Positions 1 to 11,784 are shown, counted from the first letter of the stretch. The stretch is 64,000 bases of DNA from Aquibium microcysteis (GCF_014495845.1 NZ_CP061080.1:3710001-3774000); one strand, 5' to 3'. Program-made: numbers and translations. Notes: generated by a model not told the origin, from the sequence alone.

Positions 1-2
1 CC

Positions 3-1331
3 GGTGCCATCCTGACCGACGGCGAGGTGCAGCTCGCCGCGCTGCACTATGTGGACCCGCTGCGCTTCGGCGAATCGGCGGCGACCGCGACGCTGACGCA
101 GTCCTACGGCGTGCGCATCGTCCAGGAGAACGTCTCGGTGGCGCACCGCAACAACGACGTCACCGCCGCGCCGAGCTTCGCGGAAGAGATCCTGATCGTC
201 CGCAACGACCGCCCGACGGTCGACGTGCTGGCGGACGCAGGTTTCACCGAAAGCGATGCGACGGGCATGGCCGAGGCCATCGGCAGGATCATGAATGCGC
301 CAGCGCTGAAGCCGGGCACGGTGCTGCGGCTCGGCATCGAGGCGGCGGGCGATCAGCCGCGGATCGTGCGCACCAGCCTCTACGACCGCCAGACGCATCT
401 GGTCACCATCGCGCTCGACGACCGCAACCAGTACGTCCCGGCCGACGAGCCGGAGAAAAGTGCCGCCGTCATCGCCGCCTTCGACGACGACCGTCCGCCG
501 GTCCGCATGCGCGGCGAGCTTCCGCGGGTGTATGACGGCATCTACCGGGCGGCCTATTCCTACGGCATGTCGAGCGACATGACCAAGCAGCTGATCCGGC
601 TGGTCGCGGCCGACGTCGACTTCCAGTCGCGGATCAACCCGACCGACGCCATCGACGTGTTCTTCTCGCAGCCGAGCGAGGACGACACGGCCTCGGAGGA
701 ATCCGAACTGCTCTATGTGCGCGCGAACTTCGGCGGCAACGAGCGCGCCTTCTACCGCTTCCGGATGGCTGACGGCACGGTGGACTATTTCGATGCCGAC
801 GGCCGCAGCGCCCGCCAGTTCCTGCTGCGCAATCCGCTGCCGAACGGCAAGTTCCGCTCCGGCTTCGGCAAGCGCCGCCACCCGATCCTCGGCTACGTGA
901 AGATGCACACCGGCGTCGACTGGGCGGCGCCGACCGGCACGCCGATCATCGCCGCCGGCTCGGGCGTGGTGAAGAAGGCCGGATGGGCGGGCGGCTATGG
1001 CCGGCAGACCATCATCCGCCACGCCAACGGCTACGAGAGCTCCTACAACCACCAGAGCCGCTTCGCGAAGGGCGTCGTCCCCGGCGCCCGCGTTCGCCAG
1101 GGCCAGGTGATCGGCTATGTCGGCTCGACCGGCATGTCCACCGGACCGCACCTGCACTACGAACTTCTGGTCAACGGCGCCAAGGTCGATCCGATGCGCG
1201 TTCGCCTGCCGAACGGACGCGCTCTGAAGGACGAGGAACTGGCGGCTTTCCAGGCCGAGCGGCAGCGCATCGACGCCCTGCTGTCCACCGGCGCCGCCGG
1301 GTCGCTGCGGCTGGCCAGCGCCGCGCGCTGA
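3..1331 (+). CDS. M23 family metallopeptidase, 5' end outside window
   Basis: The C-terminal part of a LytM/M23 peptidoglycan endopeptidase. The reading frame is open to the left edge, so the true start is upstream and about 440 residues are visible. The peptidase domain occupies roughly the last 150 residues. It shows the zinc ligands as HTGVD near residue 300 and HLHYE near residue 385 of the visible part. The region before it resembles the N-terminal domains of alphaproteobacterial M23 proteins that have a LysM/OapA-like module. It probably cleaves peptide cross-links in the periplasm during growth or division. It converges on the L,D-transpeptidase gene, with a GC-rich palindrome between them. 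Family assignment is firm; the exact bond cleaved is inferred. Confidence 0.9.
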   Translation, partial: GAILTDGEVQLAALHYVDPLRFGESAATATLTQSYGVRIVQENVSVAHRNNDVTAAPSFAEEILIVRNDRPTVDVLADAGFTESDATGMAEAIGRIMNAPALKPGTVLRLGIEAAGDQPRIVRTSLYDRQTHLVTIALDDRNQYVPADEPEKSAAVIAAFDDDRPPVRMRGELPRVYDGIYRAAYSYGMSSDMTKQLIRLVAADVDFQSRINPTDAIDVFFSQPSEDDTASEESELLYVRANFGGNERAFYRFRMADGTVDYFDADGRSARQFLLRNPLPNGKFRSGFGKRRHPILGYVKMHTGVDWAAPTGTPIIAAGSGVVKKAGWAGGYGRQTIIRHANGYESSYNHQSRFAKGVVPGARVRQGQVIGYVGSTGMSTGPHLHYELLVNGAKVDPMRVRLPNGRALKDEELAAFQAERQRIDALLSTGAAGSLRLASAAR

Positions 1332-1482
1332 AGCATGTCCCCCGAACGTGGGCACCGGTTTCGGGTGAGAGACCGGCGCGAAGACGAAGACCTGAAGCGT
1401 GCGGAGCGGATCGGTTAGATCGCGACTCGCCTTGACGCGCCGCCGGAACGAGACAGGCGGCTGCCGTCCCCGGAACGACGAA

Positions 1483-1502
1483 GGGCGGCCCCGGGGCCGC
1501 CC
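1483..1502. terminator. GC-rich palindrome between convergent genes
   Basis: A 20-base perfect palindrome (GGGCGGCCCC and its complement) lies between the M23 gene and the L,D-transpeptidase gene. Its position suits a bidirectional terminator, although the T-runs on either side are poor. Confidence 0.45.
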
Positions 1503-1570
1503 CTCCTCTCGCCACTGCCCGCGCATCCGGCATGCCTGCCGGCTGCGGGCGCGCGCCGGTCGCCAGCCGG

Positions 1571-3067
1571 TCAGTCGATGAACTGCACGAAGATGCCCGG
1601 CTTGACCATCTTCGCGAGTTCGGCCGCATCCCAGTTGGTGAGCCGCACGCAGCCATGGCTGTTGGTCTTGCCGATGCGCGAGGGCTCCGGCGTGCCGTGG
1701 ATGCCGTAGGTGGGCTTCGACAGCGCGATCCACACCGTGCCGACCGGCCCGTTCGGGCCGGGCGGAATGGTGAGAACCTTGTCGTTGTCGCCCTGCTTGA
1801 AGTTGATCTTCGGATTGTAGGTGTACTGCGGATCGAGCGCGATCCGCTCGACCTTCACCGTGCCCGACGGAGACGGCGTGTCGGTCGACCCGATCGTGGC
1901 CGGATAGGCGGCGACCAGATTGCCGTCGACGTCGTAGGCCCGCACCTGCTTGCGGCCCTTGTCGGCGACGATCCGCTCGACGGAGCCGGTCTTCGGCTTG
2001 CCGGGATTGGCGACCCGGACCAGCATGCCCGGCCGGTTGAAGTCGACGCTCGGATTGATCGCCTTCAGATAGTCCTCGTCCATGTGGAAGCGCTCGGCCA
2101 GCATCTCCGACGTCGAGGTGAAGGACAGCCGGTCGAGCGTGGCCTTATGGCCGTAGTCCTCCGGGATCGACGCGACGTAGGGGCCGGCGACGTCCTCGGC
2201 CGTCAATTCGTAGGTGACGAATGCAGGGCCGCCGGTATCGGCCAGCGAGGCCTCGATCGTCGCGGCATCGGTCGGGTCGAGCCGGTCGCCCGTCATCTCG
2301 GCCAGCGCGTCGAGCGCCTTCTGGACGTTCGAGCCCATCTTGCCGTCGATGACGCCGGGCGAGACGCCGGCGCGGTCGAGCAGGATCTGCAGCCGCGCCA
2401 CCCGCTCGGTCTCGATCTTCGGCGCCTGGACGACGGCCGGCGGGCCTTCGCCGGGTCGGACGGCCGGCTCGACGCTCCGCGGCGGAGTCGAACCGGTGAC
2501 CGGATTCTCGGGGAGCGGCAGACGCTCGGCGGGTTCGCCACGCGCGGTCCGTTCGTCGGGATGAGCCGGCAGCGGGCGCCGCTCGATCGGGCGATTGCGC
2601 TCGCGGTAGATGCGATAGTCGTCGTCGCCGAACGGATCGTCACCGAAATCGTCGAAGCCGTCGTTCCGGCCATAGCGCCGGTCGTCGTAGAGCGGCACGT
2701 CGTCCGGCCCCGGAGGCTCGCGCAGCCCGAGCTGCTGCTCGCGAAAGCGGCGGTAGCGCTCGACGGCTGCCGGATCGCCGGGAATCGACGACAGGATGCC
2801 GGCGTCGCGGAGCCGGTCTATGCCGGAGCGGCGCTCCTCCACCGCAATCACCTCGCCGGTCCGGGCGTCGACGAGGACCCGTCGGCCGCGCGAATCGACG
2901 TAGACGTCGACGCCGTCGCTCTGAGCGAGCTGCAGCCCGGGCGCCGCCAGCCGCGCCGCCGACGGCGCGCCGGTCTCCGACACGGCCGCCGATGCGATGG
3001 ATGCCAGGCCGGCCGTCACGGCAGTTGCGGCGGAAAGGAGCAGGTGTCGTGGAATCATATCCCTCAT
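1571..3067 (-). CDS. L,D-transpeptidase (YkuD domain), secreted
   Basis: About 498 residues. A signal peptide with a hydrophobic stretch ends in ASIASA. A proline/arginine-rich low-complexity region follows, then a peptidoglycan-binding-like helix segment (about 220-265) and a LysM-like segment (about 305-345). The YkuD catalytic domain runs from about 360 to the end. The catalytic motif SHGCVRLTN is intact near residue 473, preceded by HGTPEP. The enzyme makes 3-3 cross-links in peptidoglycan or anchors proteins to it in the periplasm. I start at ATG 3067 (MRDMIPRH); ATG 3058 is an equal alternative because neither has a well-spaced ribosome site. Longer upstream extensions read through non-coding sequence and are rejected. 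Confidence 0.88.
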   Translation of the reverse strand: MRDMIPRHLLLSAATAVTAGLASIASAAVSETGAPSAARLAAPGLQLAQSDGVDVYVDSRGRRVLVDARTGEVIAVEERRSGIDRLRDAGILSSIPGDPAAVERYRRFREQQLGLREPPGPDDVPLYDDRRYGRNDGFDDFGDDPFGDDDYRIYRERNRPIERRPLPAHPDERTARGEPAERLPLPENPVTGSTPPRSVEPAVRPGEGPPAVVQAPKIETERVARLQILLDRAGVSPGVIDGKMGSNVQKALDALAEMTGDRLDPTDAATIEASLADTGGPAFVTYELTAEDVAGPYVASIPEDYGHKATLDRLSFTSTSEMLAERFHMDEDYLKAINPSVDFNRPGMLVRVANPGKPKTGSVERIVADKGRKQVRAYDVDGNLVAAYPATIGSTDTPSPSGTVKVERIALDPQYTYNPKINFKQGDNDKVLTIPPGPNGPVGTVWIALSKPTYGIHGTPEPSRIGKTNSHGCVRLTNWDAAELAKMVKPGIFVQFID

Positions 3068-3478
3068 CTCGGTCTGCGGCCACGTCGCGGAAAGGCGCGC
3101 GCAGCCTGGAAATGCGTCGTTACGATGCAGGGTTCCACATGAACGGGACATGAAGATGGCGGCGGCGGCGTGTGAGCGCGAATGGCGAATGCCGAATAGA
3201 GAGTAGCGAACAGGGCGCGGTGCGTGAAGGGCGGGGCGGGCGCGGGCGCCCGCCGTACGGCTCACCGCCGGCGCCGAGCACCTGCTCCAGGTCGGCCGTG
3301 CTCCACCCCGTCTCGTCGATCAGGGCCTTGCGGAAGACGCTCTCGGCATGGCGCTGCAGCGCGAGGTGGCGGAGGCGTGGACGGATTTTCCACAAGCGTT
3401 TGATATGGTTGACGCGGGTGGTTGCGGATGCGGCCGCAGGAGACCTTGCTTCCCTTCCTCTCGAAAAGGGAAGCGTTG

Positions 3479-3654
3479 GTGCTCGACGACACCCCCCTCT
3501 TCCTTGCCGCGCATCTCCCCCTCAAGGAGGGAGAACGGCAGCTTCGGCGTCGACGCCGGTACTGCAAGGGTGCCGATTGGGCCAAACCGGCCAAGCGTGA
3601 TCTCCCCCCGAGGGGGAGATGCCCGGCAAGGCAGAGGGGGGCGTCGTCGAGCAC
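3479..3654. repeat. Long imperfect inverted-repeat element (RIME-like)
   Basis: The 660-base gap between the transpeptidase and clpB holds no gene. It contains two arms of about 53 bases, 3479-3531 and 3601-3654, that are imperfect reverse complements of one another (start GTGCTCGACGAC, end GTCGTCGAGCAC). The spacer is about 70 bases. The architecture matches the mosaic palindromic intergenic elements common in rhizobial genomes. A second, shorter element of related composition lies at 40304-40459. Confidence 0.65.
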
Positions 3655-3731
3655 TGAGCGTCGCCGCTCCGTCCCGGTCGCGCCCGTCCTCCAGCCCCTC
3701 GTTTCCATGGGGGAGAGGACGGGCGGTCGGG

Positions 3732-6332
<2,601 letters not shown>

Positions 6333-6428
6333 ATGCCTGTCTCCATTCCCAACCCCGGCCCGCTTCGCGGCACCGGTTCGGCTCGAGGTGACGGACCGCT
6401 TCTCCTGAAGCCGGTCCAACTCGGGCTG

Positions 6429-6457
6429 ATATGGATATTAGGACAGCGTTCCTCAAG
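6429..6457 (-). promoter_or_regulatory. RpoH (sigma-32)-type promoter of clpB
   Basis: On the minus strand, CTTGAG (6457-6452) is separated by 17 bases from CCATAT (6434-6429). This matches the alphaproteobacterial heat-shock pattern CTTG-N17/18-CCnTAT, and clpB is a classic RpoH target. Confidence 0.6.
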
Positions 6458-6532
6458 ATGGCTTGACGCGGGTCAAACCGAGGCGCCCGACCGCACACCG
6501 CGCGGGTGCCCGAAGCCGGATGCCCTGGCGCT

Positions 6533-6829
6533 TCACCGCGCCAGAACGTCGTCCCACTCCGGCGCGTGGCGGGCGATCTCGTCGGCGACGTACCAGCAGG
6601 CGGGCGTGATGGTGAGCCCCTGCGCCCGGGCATCCGCCACCAGCCGCTCGACCAGCGCCTCGGCGATGCCGTCGCCGCGATAGGGCACCGGCACGAAGGT
6701 GTGGTCGGCCACGATCCGCCCCTCCCCTGCCCGCACGAAGGTGAGGCGAGAATCCTCGCCGTTCGGCATGGGGACGAAGTAGCGGCCGCCGCGGGCGGTT
6801 TCCTCGAACTGGATGACGGGAGCGGTCAT
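6533..6829 (-). CDS. Small GNAT-family acetyltransferase (YjdJ type)
   Basis: A 98-residue protein of the short GNAT group. The acetyl-CoA loop is seen as VPVPYRGDGIAEALV (the family's R-G-x-G-x-A signature), with the end WYVADEIARHAPEWDDVL typical of this group. The substrate is unknown. It resembles the protein at 7397-7696 in length and layout (shared N-terminal RYFV and IV/II-DHT motifs), so the two are probably distant paralogues. It stands alone between clpB and a secreted protein gene. Confidence 0.82.
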   Translation of the reverse strand: MTAPVIQFEETARGGRYFVPMPNGEDSRLTFVRAGEGRIVADHTFVPVPYRGDGIAEALVERLVADARAQGLTITPACWYVADEIARHAPEWDDVLAR

Positions 6830-6870
6830 GGGCGAATCTCCGTGTGCACGAGGCAGCAGGCTAGCTCATG

Positions 6871-7206
6871 TCACCCGCGCACGCACAGGAAACCGAGGCG
6901 GCCGGAGCCCATGTCGCCACCGTTGCACTGCATGAACGGCGCCTCGGGGCGGCGGTGGATCCAGTAGTCGCCGCCGAACATGCGGTAGACGCAGACGAGC
7001 GATGGCTGGCCGCCGATCGTCTCGACACGGGTTCCGGTGACCCGGCTCGACTGGTTCGTCGCCGTCCAGGCCGCGTCGCCGGTGTGGCTGACGACGCCGC
7101 GCGCCTCGGGCGGGCAGTAGTGGACCTGCGAGGCGGCGGAGGCGGGCAGGCCGGAGGCCGCGAAGGTGGAAGCGCCGACGGCGGCAAGCACGAGAAGGCG
7201 ATGCAT
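6871..7206 (-). CDS. Small secreted protein of unknown function
   Basis: A 111-residue protein. It starts with a clear signal peptide (MHRLLVLAAVGAS..., cleavage probably after ASA near residue 24). The mature part has three cysteines and aromatic-rich segments such as GGDYWIHRRPEAPF. I do not recognise a family. It is probably periplasmic. A plausible ribosome site (GGGGAGAG) lies just before the ATG. Confidence 0.7.
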   Translation of the reverse strand: MHRLLVLAAVGASTFAASGLPASAASQVHYCPPEARGVVSHTGDAAWTATNQSSRVTGTRVETIGGQPSLVCVYRMFGGDYWIHRRPEAPFMQCNGGDMGSGRLGFLCVRG

Positions 7207-7396
7207 CTTGAACTCTCCCCTTTGGCGGCGGGCGACGGCCCGGCGCGCGGGATGGAGAATCCGTCCGGCACGATGAATGCCGCATGAATGCAGGGGTTTC
7301 GGCGCATCCGGTGGTTAACGCCGGATTGCCGGGCGGGCCCGAGACCGAGACCGGGCGACGGCGTGAATGTGGGACAGGCGATGCCTGCCCCGCGTC

Positions 7397-7696
7397 TCAC
7401 CCGTTCAGCACGTCGGCCCATTCATGGTGGCGGCGGAACTGTTCGCGGGCGAAGGGACAGAGCGGGATGATGGACTTGCCGCCGGCGCGGGCGTCTTCAA
7501 CGGCGCGGGTGACGAGCATCAGGCCAATGCCCTGGCCCCGGAACGCGTCGGGGACCTCGGTGTGGTCGATGATGATTCGGCTTTCTCCCACCTTGGAGAA
7601 AGTCATCTCGGCCACGGCGCCACCCGGCGCGCGAACGAAATAGCGGCCCTTGGAACCGTAGTCCTCATGTTCGACGGTGACGGATGCTTCGGTCAT
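7397..7696 (-). CDS. Small GNAT-family acetyltransferase (YjdJ type)
   Basis: A 99-residue protein with the GNAT core VPDAFRGQGIGLMLV and the end CPFAREQFRRHHEWADVL, the standard ending of this short family. The start MTEASV at 7696 is chosen because its ATG overlaps the stop of the upstream esterase gene (ATGA), indicating translational coupling. Upstream in-frame sequence is inside that gene. Coupling to an esterase and a ring-cleavage-type dioxygenase suggests a role in electrophile or quinone stress; this is inference. Confidence 0.85.
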   Translation of the reverse strand: MTEASVTVEHEDYGSKGRYFVRAPGGAVAEMTFSKVGESRIIIDHTEVPDAFRGQGIGLMLVTRAVEDARAGGKSIIPLCPFAREQFRRHHEWADVLNG

Positions 7697-8322
7697 GACG
7701 GGTTCCTTCCGGAGACGGCAGCGGCAAAATGGCGGGCGGCGGCGGCGACCTCGTCGGGCCGCAATTCGTGGCCGCCCGGGTGCCACTGCAGGGTGACGGA
7801 GGCGCCCGCTTCCTCGAGCCAGCTTTCCAGCCGGTGGGTCAGGGTCGGCGGACAGATCGGGTCGCGCTGGCCGGCGGTGATCAGGATCGGTCGGCCATCG
7901 AGCGAGCCGGCGATCGCCGGATGGAACGGGATCAGAGGATGCATCAGCACCACCGCGTCGAACAGATCCGGATGCGCGAAAAGCACGGTGGCGAGGATGT
8001 TGGCGCCATTGGAATAGCCGAAGGCAAGCACGCGCGACGGGTTTTCGGCCGCGACGTGCGCCTGCACGAACCCGGCCATCTTCGCCGTCGCCCGGGCGAG
8101 GTCGTCCATGTCGTAGACGCCCTCCCCCGTGCGGCGGAAGAAGCGCGCCGCGCCGAACTCCGAGACGTCGCCGCGCGGCGACACGATGGTGGCGCCCGGC
8201 ACGAGTTCGCGGGCGAGGTCGACGAGCTGGTGCTCGTCGCCGCCGGTGCCGTGGAAGGCGAAGACCAGCGGCCCGCCGGGCGCGCCTTCGGCCCGGCGGT
8301 GGACGTAGCTGTCGGTGGACAT
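7693..8322 (-). CDS. Alpha/beta-hydrolase, carboxylesterase/MhqD-like
   Basis: A 209-residue phospholipase/carboxylesterase-type hydrolase. The oxyanion region is FHGTGGDEHQL, and the nucleophile elbow is GYSNGA (Ser near 102). The likely acid is Asp in AGQRDPICP, and the His is in PGGHELR near 190. Length is normal for the family. It is followed 20 bases after the dioxygenase gene and overlaps the GNAT gene. In Bacillus the equivalent pair mhqD-mhqO protects against hydroquinones and catechols; the same arrangement here makes that role likely. Confidence 0.88.
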   Translation of the reverse strand: MSTDSYVHRRAEGAPGGPLVFAFHGTGGDEHQLVDLARELVPGATIVSPRGDVSEFGAARFFRRTGEGVYDMDDLARATAKMAGFVQAHVAAENPSRVLAFGYSNGANILATVLFAHPDLFDAVVLMHPLIPFHPAIAGSLDGRPILITAGQRDPICPPTLTHRLESWLEEAGASVTLQWHPGGHELRPDEVAAAARHFAAAVSGRNPS

Positions 8323-8342
8323 CGGGTCGGTCCTTTCTGCGG

Positions 8343-9272
8343 TCAGTCGGCGATCGGCTGGAGATGGCTCTCCAGGATCTTGCGCAGATGCTCGTGCTGG
8401 GTCGGCAGCTTGAGCGCCTGTCCGAGATGCGCGGTGTCCTCGTCGCGGTCGAAGCCCGGCTCGTTGGTGGCGACCTCGAACAGCACGCCGCCCGGGGTGC
8501 GGAAATAGATCGCCCAGAAATAGTCGCGGTCGATCACCGGCGTCACCTGGTAGCCGGTGTCCATCAGCGCCTTGCGCACCTCGAGCTGCTTCGCCCGGTT
8601 TTCCACCGCGAAGGCGACGTGGTGGACCGAGCCGGCGCCGAGATCGGCGCGGTTGCCGGCGATCGTCTCGACGTCGATGACGTGCGCGCCGTTACCGCCC
8701 GGCACGGCTAGGCGCGTGACGGCGCCCGACTTGTCCACCGGCTGGTAGCCCATGAAGGTCAGCAGTTCCTCCGTCGCACCGCCGTCGCGCAGCCGCAGTG
8801 ACACCGAGTGGAAGCCGCGGATCGCCTCGTCGCCGGCCACGCTGCCCTTCGTCCAGGGCCGGCGCGCGTCGTCCTTCGCCTCGACGAGCGCGAACTCGTC
8901 GTGGTCGGGTCCGGTGAAGGAAAGCCGCTTCTCGCCGAAGCTCTCGCCTTCCGAAAGCCCGGCGACGCCCTGGGCGGCCAGCCGCTCACGCCAGAACGGC
9001 AGCGATCCCTCCGGAACGGCGAAAACCGTGGTGCCGACCTCGCCGGCGCCGCCGCGGCGCGGGCCGATGTTGGGGAAGGGGAAGTAGGTCATCACCGATC
9101 CCGGCGTCCCCTGCTCGTCGCCATAATAGAGATGGTAGACGTCGGGCGCGTCGAAGTTGACGGTCTTCTTGACCCGGCGCAGGCCGAGCTTGTGGGTGAA
9201 GAAGGCGTTGTTTTCCTGGGCGTCGCGCGCCATGGAGGTGACGTGATGAAGGCCCTTGATCTGGTCGAGCAT
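8343..9272 (-). CDS. Ring-cleaving dioxygenase, VOC/glyoxalase fold (MhqO-like)
   Basis: A 309-residue protein with two tandem vicinal-oxygen-chelate modules. The first begins KGLHHVTSMA and the second contains RGFHSVSLRLR and SVHHVAFAV. The metal ligands are the paired His residues and the C-terminal Glu in GGVLFEVATNEPGF. It is the MhqA/MhqO type that opens hydroquinone-like rings. It heads a three-gene operon with the esterase and a GNAT protein. No regulator gene lies next to it. The upstream region has AT-rich sequence with an ATCGT/ACGAT imperfect repeat near 9370-9395 that could be an operator; that is weak. Confidence 0.9.
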   Translation of the reverse strand: MLDQIKGLHHVTSMARDAQENNAFFTHKLGLRRVKKTVNFDAPDVYHLYYGDEQGTPGSVMTYFPFPNIGPRRGGAGEVGTTVFAVPEGSLPFWRERLAAQGVAGLSEGESFGEKRLSFTGPDHDEFALVEAKDDARRPWTKGSVAGDEAIRGFHSVSLRLRDGGATEELLTFMGYQPVDKSGAVTRLAVPGGNGAHVIDVETIAGNRADLGAGSVHHVAFAVENRAKQLEVRKALMDTGYQVTPVIDRDYFWAIYFRTPGGVLFEVATNEPGFDRDEDTAHLGQALKLPTQHEHLRKILESHLQPIAD

Positions 9273-9438
9273 TGGTCTCGTCCTTTCGCTCGTCGCGGGC
9301 GGACCCGCTTGTTTCTGTTCAGGACGATATTTCGGCGTTCCGACGGGAAATGAAAGGCTGGGGATTCAGAATGGATCGTCTATTTTTTGTGAACGATGCC
9401 CCGCTCACTGTTTATAAGAACGCCGCCAATACGGGAAA

Positions 9439-9464
9439 GGCCCCGCCGCTTGCGCGACGGGGCC
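9439..9464 (-). terminator. Rho-independent terminator of the PRC-barrel gene
   Basis: GGCCCCG and CGGGGCC arms surround a short loop. On the minus strand the stem is followed by TTTTCCC. It lies 40 bases downstream of the PRC-barrel stop. Confidence 0.7.
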
Positions 9465-9503
9465 CTCCGGCATCGGCTCGGTCAGAGAGCCTGTGCCGAT
9501 CGA

Positions 9504-10601
9504 TCAGTTGGGGACGACCATCCGCATCTCGTCGCGGCTGTTGGCATAGTTCGTCTCGTCGTAAGCGGGCTGCGCCTCGAGCTGCTCCTGCGTGAACGGC
9601 GTGTAGAGGTAGCGGTTGCCGTTCTCGTCGAGCATGAACTCGAGATTGTCCATGCCGACCGCGACTTCCTTCTCGCCGATGCCGAGGAAACCGCCGACGT
9701 CGATGATGACCGCGTCGATCTGGCCGTCCTGGCTCATCACGAGATCGCCGACTTCGCCGACATTCTCCTCGTTGTTGCCGTAGACGGTGCTGCCGATGAT
9801 GTTCTCGGCCGTCAGGTCCTCGGCAGCCATCGGCTGAAGCGTCGAGCGGTCGATCGCCGCCGTGCGGGTCTCGTCCGTGCCCGCAGCCGGAGCGGTCTGC
9901 TGACCGGCTGCGGTCTGCTCGCCGGCAGCCGGCTGCTCGGTGCCGTTCGGCTCGACGACGACCACGTCGACGTCGGAGTCCTGCTCGGCGGCCATGTTCT
10001 GGTTCGCCTGGCCCTCGGCCGCAGGCGCGGCGGTGGTTGCCTGGCGATCCGTCGCCGGAGCGGCAGCCTGGCCATCACCCTCGACCGGGGCCGCGGCGAG
10101 ATCCTCGGCCGTTGCAGGCTCGGTCTGGCCGACCTGCGTGCCTTCCGGCATCGGCTGGTAGGCGAGACGGTCGAACTCGGGCTGCGCCTTCAGGGCATCG
10201 GTGGTCGTGGGAACGACGATCCAGCGGTCATTGTCACGCTCGACCCATTCGGCCAGATCGTACTCGATGGCCACGTCCTTCTCGCCGATGCCGAGGAAGC
10301 CGCCCACGCCGATCACCAGCGCTTCGATCGAGCCGTCCGCGCCGATGACGATGTCGTTGACTTCACCGATGCTCTCGGCGTCGTCGGCGGTGCTGTTGTA
10401 GACGGTCTCGCCGATGATGTTGGAAGCGAGGTTGCCGTCGGCCTGCGTGACCATGCGGTTCTCGCCCGCAGCGGTGTTCTGCATGGCCGGATCCTGCACG
10501 GTCGCGCCGGGCTGGGTGGTGGTCGGTGCAGTGGTCTGGGCGTAGGCGCCGGTGGACATCAGGGCTGCGAGGGCGGTGGTCGCCAAAAGCTTGCGGATCA
10601 T
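9504..10601 (-). CDS. Secreted protein with two PRC-barrel domains
   Basis: A 365-residue protein with a signal peptide (MIRKLLATTALAALMS..., ending GAYAQ). Two PRC-barrel modules, near 55-150 and 255-345, each carry the motif (V)GGFLGIGEK(D/E)VA. They are joined by a Gln/Ala/Thr-rich linker. Such proteins are abundant in rhizobia under stress and are thought to act in the periplasm; the molecular role is unknown. A strong EcfG-type promoter lies 95 bases upstream, placing the gene in the general stress regulon. It is divergent from the lipid kinase gene, which has its own EcfG promoter. Confidence 0.88.
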   Translation of the reverse strand: MIRKLLATTALAALMSTGAYAQTTAPTTTQPGATVQDPAMQNTAAGENRMVTQADGNLASNIIGETVYNSTADDAESIGEVNDIVIGADGSIEALVIGVGGFLGIGEKDVAIEYDLAEWVERDNDRWIVVPTTTDALKAQPEFDRLAYQPMPEGTQVGQTEPATAEDLAAAPVEGDGQAAAPATDRQATTAAPAAEGQANQNMAAEQDSDVDVVVVEPNGTEQPAAGEQTAAGQQTAPAAGTDETRTAAIDRSTLQPMAAEDLTAENIIGSTVYGNNEENVGEVGDLVMSQDGQIDAVIIDVGGFLGIGEKEVAVGMDNLEFMLDENGNRYLYTPFTQEQLEAQPAYDETNYANSRDEMRMVVPN

Positions 10602-10695
10602 GTTATGGTCTCCTTGTGCATTTTCGGATGCATGGGCCGCGCGACTGACAGAACTTGCAGGTGACGCCGGTCGCGTGGCCCTTTCACCTGCTCAC

Positions 10696-10720
10696 AACGC
10701 CGTGACTTTGAAGTGGTTCC
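10696..10720 (-). promoter_or_regulatory. EcfG promoter of the PRC-barrel gene
   Basis: Minus strand: GGAAC at 10720-10716, 16-base spacer, CGTT at 10699-10696. This exactly matches the alphaproteobacterial general-stress sigma consensus. Confidence 0.85.
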
Positions 10721-10767
10721 GCATGGTGCGGCGCGAGATTTGACGTCTCCCGCAGCATGAATCCGGC

Positions 10768-10792
10768 GGAACCCGTCACCCTTCCCGACGTT
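10768..10792 (+). promoter_or_regulatory. EcfG promoter of the lipid kinase gene
   Basis: GGAAC at 10768-10772, 16-base spacer, CGTT at 10789-10792. The implied transcript starts near 10800, so translation must begin downstream of that. This supports ATG 10848 for the kinase gene. Confidence 0.83.
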
Positions 10793-10847
10793 GGGACGCG
10801 CGCATGTCCGTGCGTGCTTCTCCCACCCTGACCGGACCCTGGAGCCC

Positions 10848-11762
10848 ATGCAGTTTCTCGCGATCCTGAACCGCGACGGCGGCACCCTGCGCACGACCGA
10901 CCTGGACGCCCTGTCGGATTTTCTCGTCCGCACGATGGAAAGAGCGGGACACGGCGTGGACATCGAGATCGTCCGTGGCCGGGAGATCGTGAAAGCACTC
11001 GAGCGTGCAACGGCGAGGCAGGACGTCGACGTGGTGCTGGCCGGCGGCGGCGACGGAACCATCTCGGCCGCGGCGGCGGCGCTGATGAACGGAAACAAGG
11101 CACTGGCAGTGCTGCCGGCGGGCACGATGAACCTGTTCGCGCGCGGCCTCGGAGTGCCGCTCACCCTTGAAGAGGCAATCGAGGGACACGCGCTCGGGCA
11201 TATGAAGGCGGTCGACATCGCCACGGCGAACGGCCGTCCCTTCGTCCACCAGTTCTCGATCGGGCTGCATGCCCGCATGGTCCAGCTGCGCTCCCGCTTC
11301 GAATACGGGTCGCGCATCGGCAAGATCTGGGCATCGGTGCGAGCGGCCGTCGCGGTTCTGCGCCACCCGCCGGCCATCGACATCGCGCTGGACATCGGTG
11401 AGGCCGAGATTCGAACGACGACCACCGGCCTCGGTATCTCCAACAACCTGTTCGGCCAGGGCCACCTTCCCTACGCCGATACGCCCGATGGCGGCGTGCT
11501 CGGCATCTATGTCGCCGGCACCGCAAACCGGCTGGAACTGGCCTGGCTGTTCCTCGCGATGACGCTCGGCCGGTGGCAGGAGACGGAGATCGTGGAAATC
11601 CACGAATGCGAGAAGGCGACGCTGAAGATCCGGTCGCCGACGAATCGACACCGCTGCGTGATCGACGGAGAACTGGCGGCGCTGGAAAAGGAGACGGTCC
11701 TCGAAATCCATCCCAGGGCGTTGAAGGTTCTGGTGCCGGATCCGCACGCAGCGGTGGCCTGA
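10848..11762 (+). CDS. Diacylglycerol/lipid kinase family protein
   Basis: A 304-residue member of the DAGK/LCB5/YegS family. The nucleotide-binding signature GGGDGT is at residues 66-71, followed by PAGTMNLFARGLG, the family's second conserved block. The protein lacks membrane segments and probably phosphorylates a lipid such as diacylglycerol at the inner membrane face. The start at ATG 10848 has GGAG three to six bases upstream and fits the EcfG promoter at 10768-10792. The stress promoter suggests a role in phospholipid turnover under envelope or osmotic stress, which is inference. Confidence 0.88.
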   Translation: MQFLAILNRDGGTLRTTDLDALSDFLVRTMERAGHGVDIEIVRGREIVKALERATARQDVDVVLAGGGDGTISAAAAALMNGNKALAVLPAGTMNLFARGLGVPLTLEEAIEGHALGHMKAVDIATANGRPFVHQFSIGLHARMVQLRSRFEYGSRIGKIWASVRAAVAVLRHPPAIDIALDIGEAEIRTTTTGLGISNNLFGQGHLPYADTPDGGVLGIYVAGTANRLELAWLFLAMTLGRWQETEIVEIHECEKATLKIRSPTNRHRCVIDGELAALEKETVLEIHPRALKVLVPDPHAAVA

Positions 11763-11784
11763 ACCTCCGCAACCCGTCGATGCT

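Noticed and set aside
1532..3142. Plus-strand frame of over 500 codons opposite the L,D-transpeptidase
   Set aside because: No recognisable motifs; the minus strand carries an intact YkuD active site and a signal peptide.
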